The notes under the pieces were generated by a model. The model searched no databases and was not told where the DNA came from. It saw only the letters and a program-made list of their open reading frames with translations. DNA of 5,035 bases from an uncultured Ruminococcus sp. GTDB taxonomy: Bacteria > Bacillota > Clostridia > Oscillospirales > Ruminococcaceae. The stretch spans positions 1 to 5,035 of the forward strand of contig CAMWKY010000180.1 in assembly GCA_947174965.1 (NCBI GenBank), written 5' to 3'. The translations under genes and the position numbers were made by a program. Shown here piece by piece: positions 4,858 through 5,035 of the stretch. The first letter of the stretch is position 1; each line of letters starts with the position of its first letter.

Positions 4858-5035
4858 ATGAAAAAAAATTCGGTTTTTATTGAAAAATGGCTATATTCAG
4901 AGCCTGATTTATTGCCTGATAAAGACGGAAATACTGTTTTTATCTCAAAAGCATCTTTCGGTCCTTTAGAATATTATGAATGGGGTATAGATTCAGATAA
5001 TATGCCATATGAGTGTTACAAATGGCTTGAAAATG
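4858..5035 (+). CDS. Hypothetical protein, 5' part only (runs off the window)
   Basis: An open frame of 59 codons plus one base continues to the window edge without a stop. The ATG at 4858 lies 7 bases after AAAGGAG (4844-4850), which itself overlaps the TAA of the previous gene, so both genes are surely cotranscribed. The visible part begins M-K-K-N-S-V-F-I-E-K-W and is rich in aromatic and acidic residues (E38-Y-Y-E-W42, W56). No signal peptide or membrane segment is seen. I do not recognise the family. Composition and arrangement are like the other small genes of the array, so another immunity-type protein is a reasonable but unproven guess. Confidence 0.8.
   Translation, partial: MKKNSVFIEKWLYSEPDLLPDKDGNTVFISKASFGPLEYYEWGIDSDNMPYECYKWLEN

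Overview
The window looks like a chromosomal piece of an anaerobic, AT-rich Firmicute of the class Clostridia, possibly Ruminococcus or a relative. The basis is an [FeFe]-hydrogenase maturase (hydF), strong AAGGAG-type ribosome binding sites, low GC and a small DUF2809 membrane protein. The genus is an inference from gene content and codon style and was not tested. All supported genes lie on the + strand.

Layout. Bases 1-39 hold a perfect 13-bp hairpin with a T-tract directly in front of the hydF ribosome binding site. Bases 55-1655 are a two-gene unit, hydF and a DUF2809 membrane protein, overlapping by ATGA. Bases 1656-1743 are a compact regulatory region: a candidate ArgR operator, a clear sigma-A promoter (TTGACT, 16-base spacer, TATAAT) and a GGAGGAG ribosome binding site. 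Bases 1744-2976 are argG (argininosuccinate synthase), intact; no argH follows within the window.

From about 2977 to the end the character changes. Short, more AT-rich genes follow: a 78-aa DUF7660-type protein, a 210-aa Vat-family (streptogramin A) acetyltransferase with its catalytic His in place, an unrecognised 72-aa protein, a 177-aa protein resembling DUF6228/WapI-like immunity proteins, and the start of another unrecognised gene cut by the window edge. This resembles the immunity-gene arrays that gather at variable loci in Firmicutes, here with an antibiotic-resistance-type enzyme inside.

The most interesting signal is between these genes. Three intergenic stretches (about 3001-3031, 3953-4008 and 4268-4310) share TGTRATTTRA, then 5 or 6 bases, then GATAAW. 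In each, the bases before ATAAW can pair with an upstream arm. The paired arms differ between copies while pairing is kept (CTGATT/AATCAG, CTCGGC/GCCGGG, CCTGC/GCAAGG with a bulge), as expected of a conserved RNA or folded-DNA element. Each copy heads a module of one or two genes. TGTAAT also forms the loop of the hairpins before hydF and after argG. Whether the element is a leader RNA, a processing site or a recombination site cannot be decided from one window.
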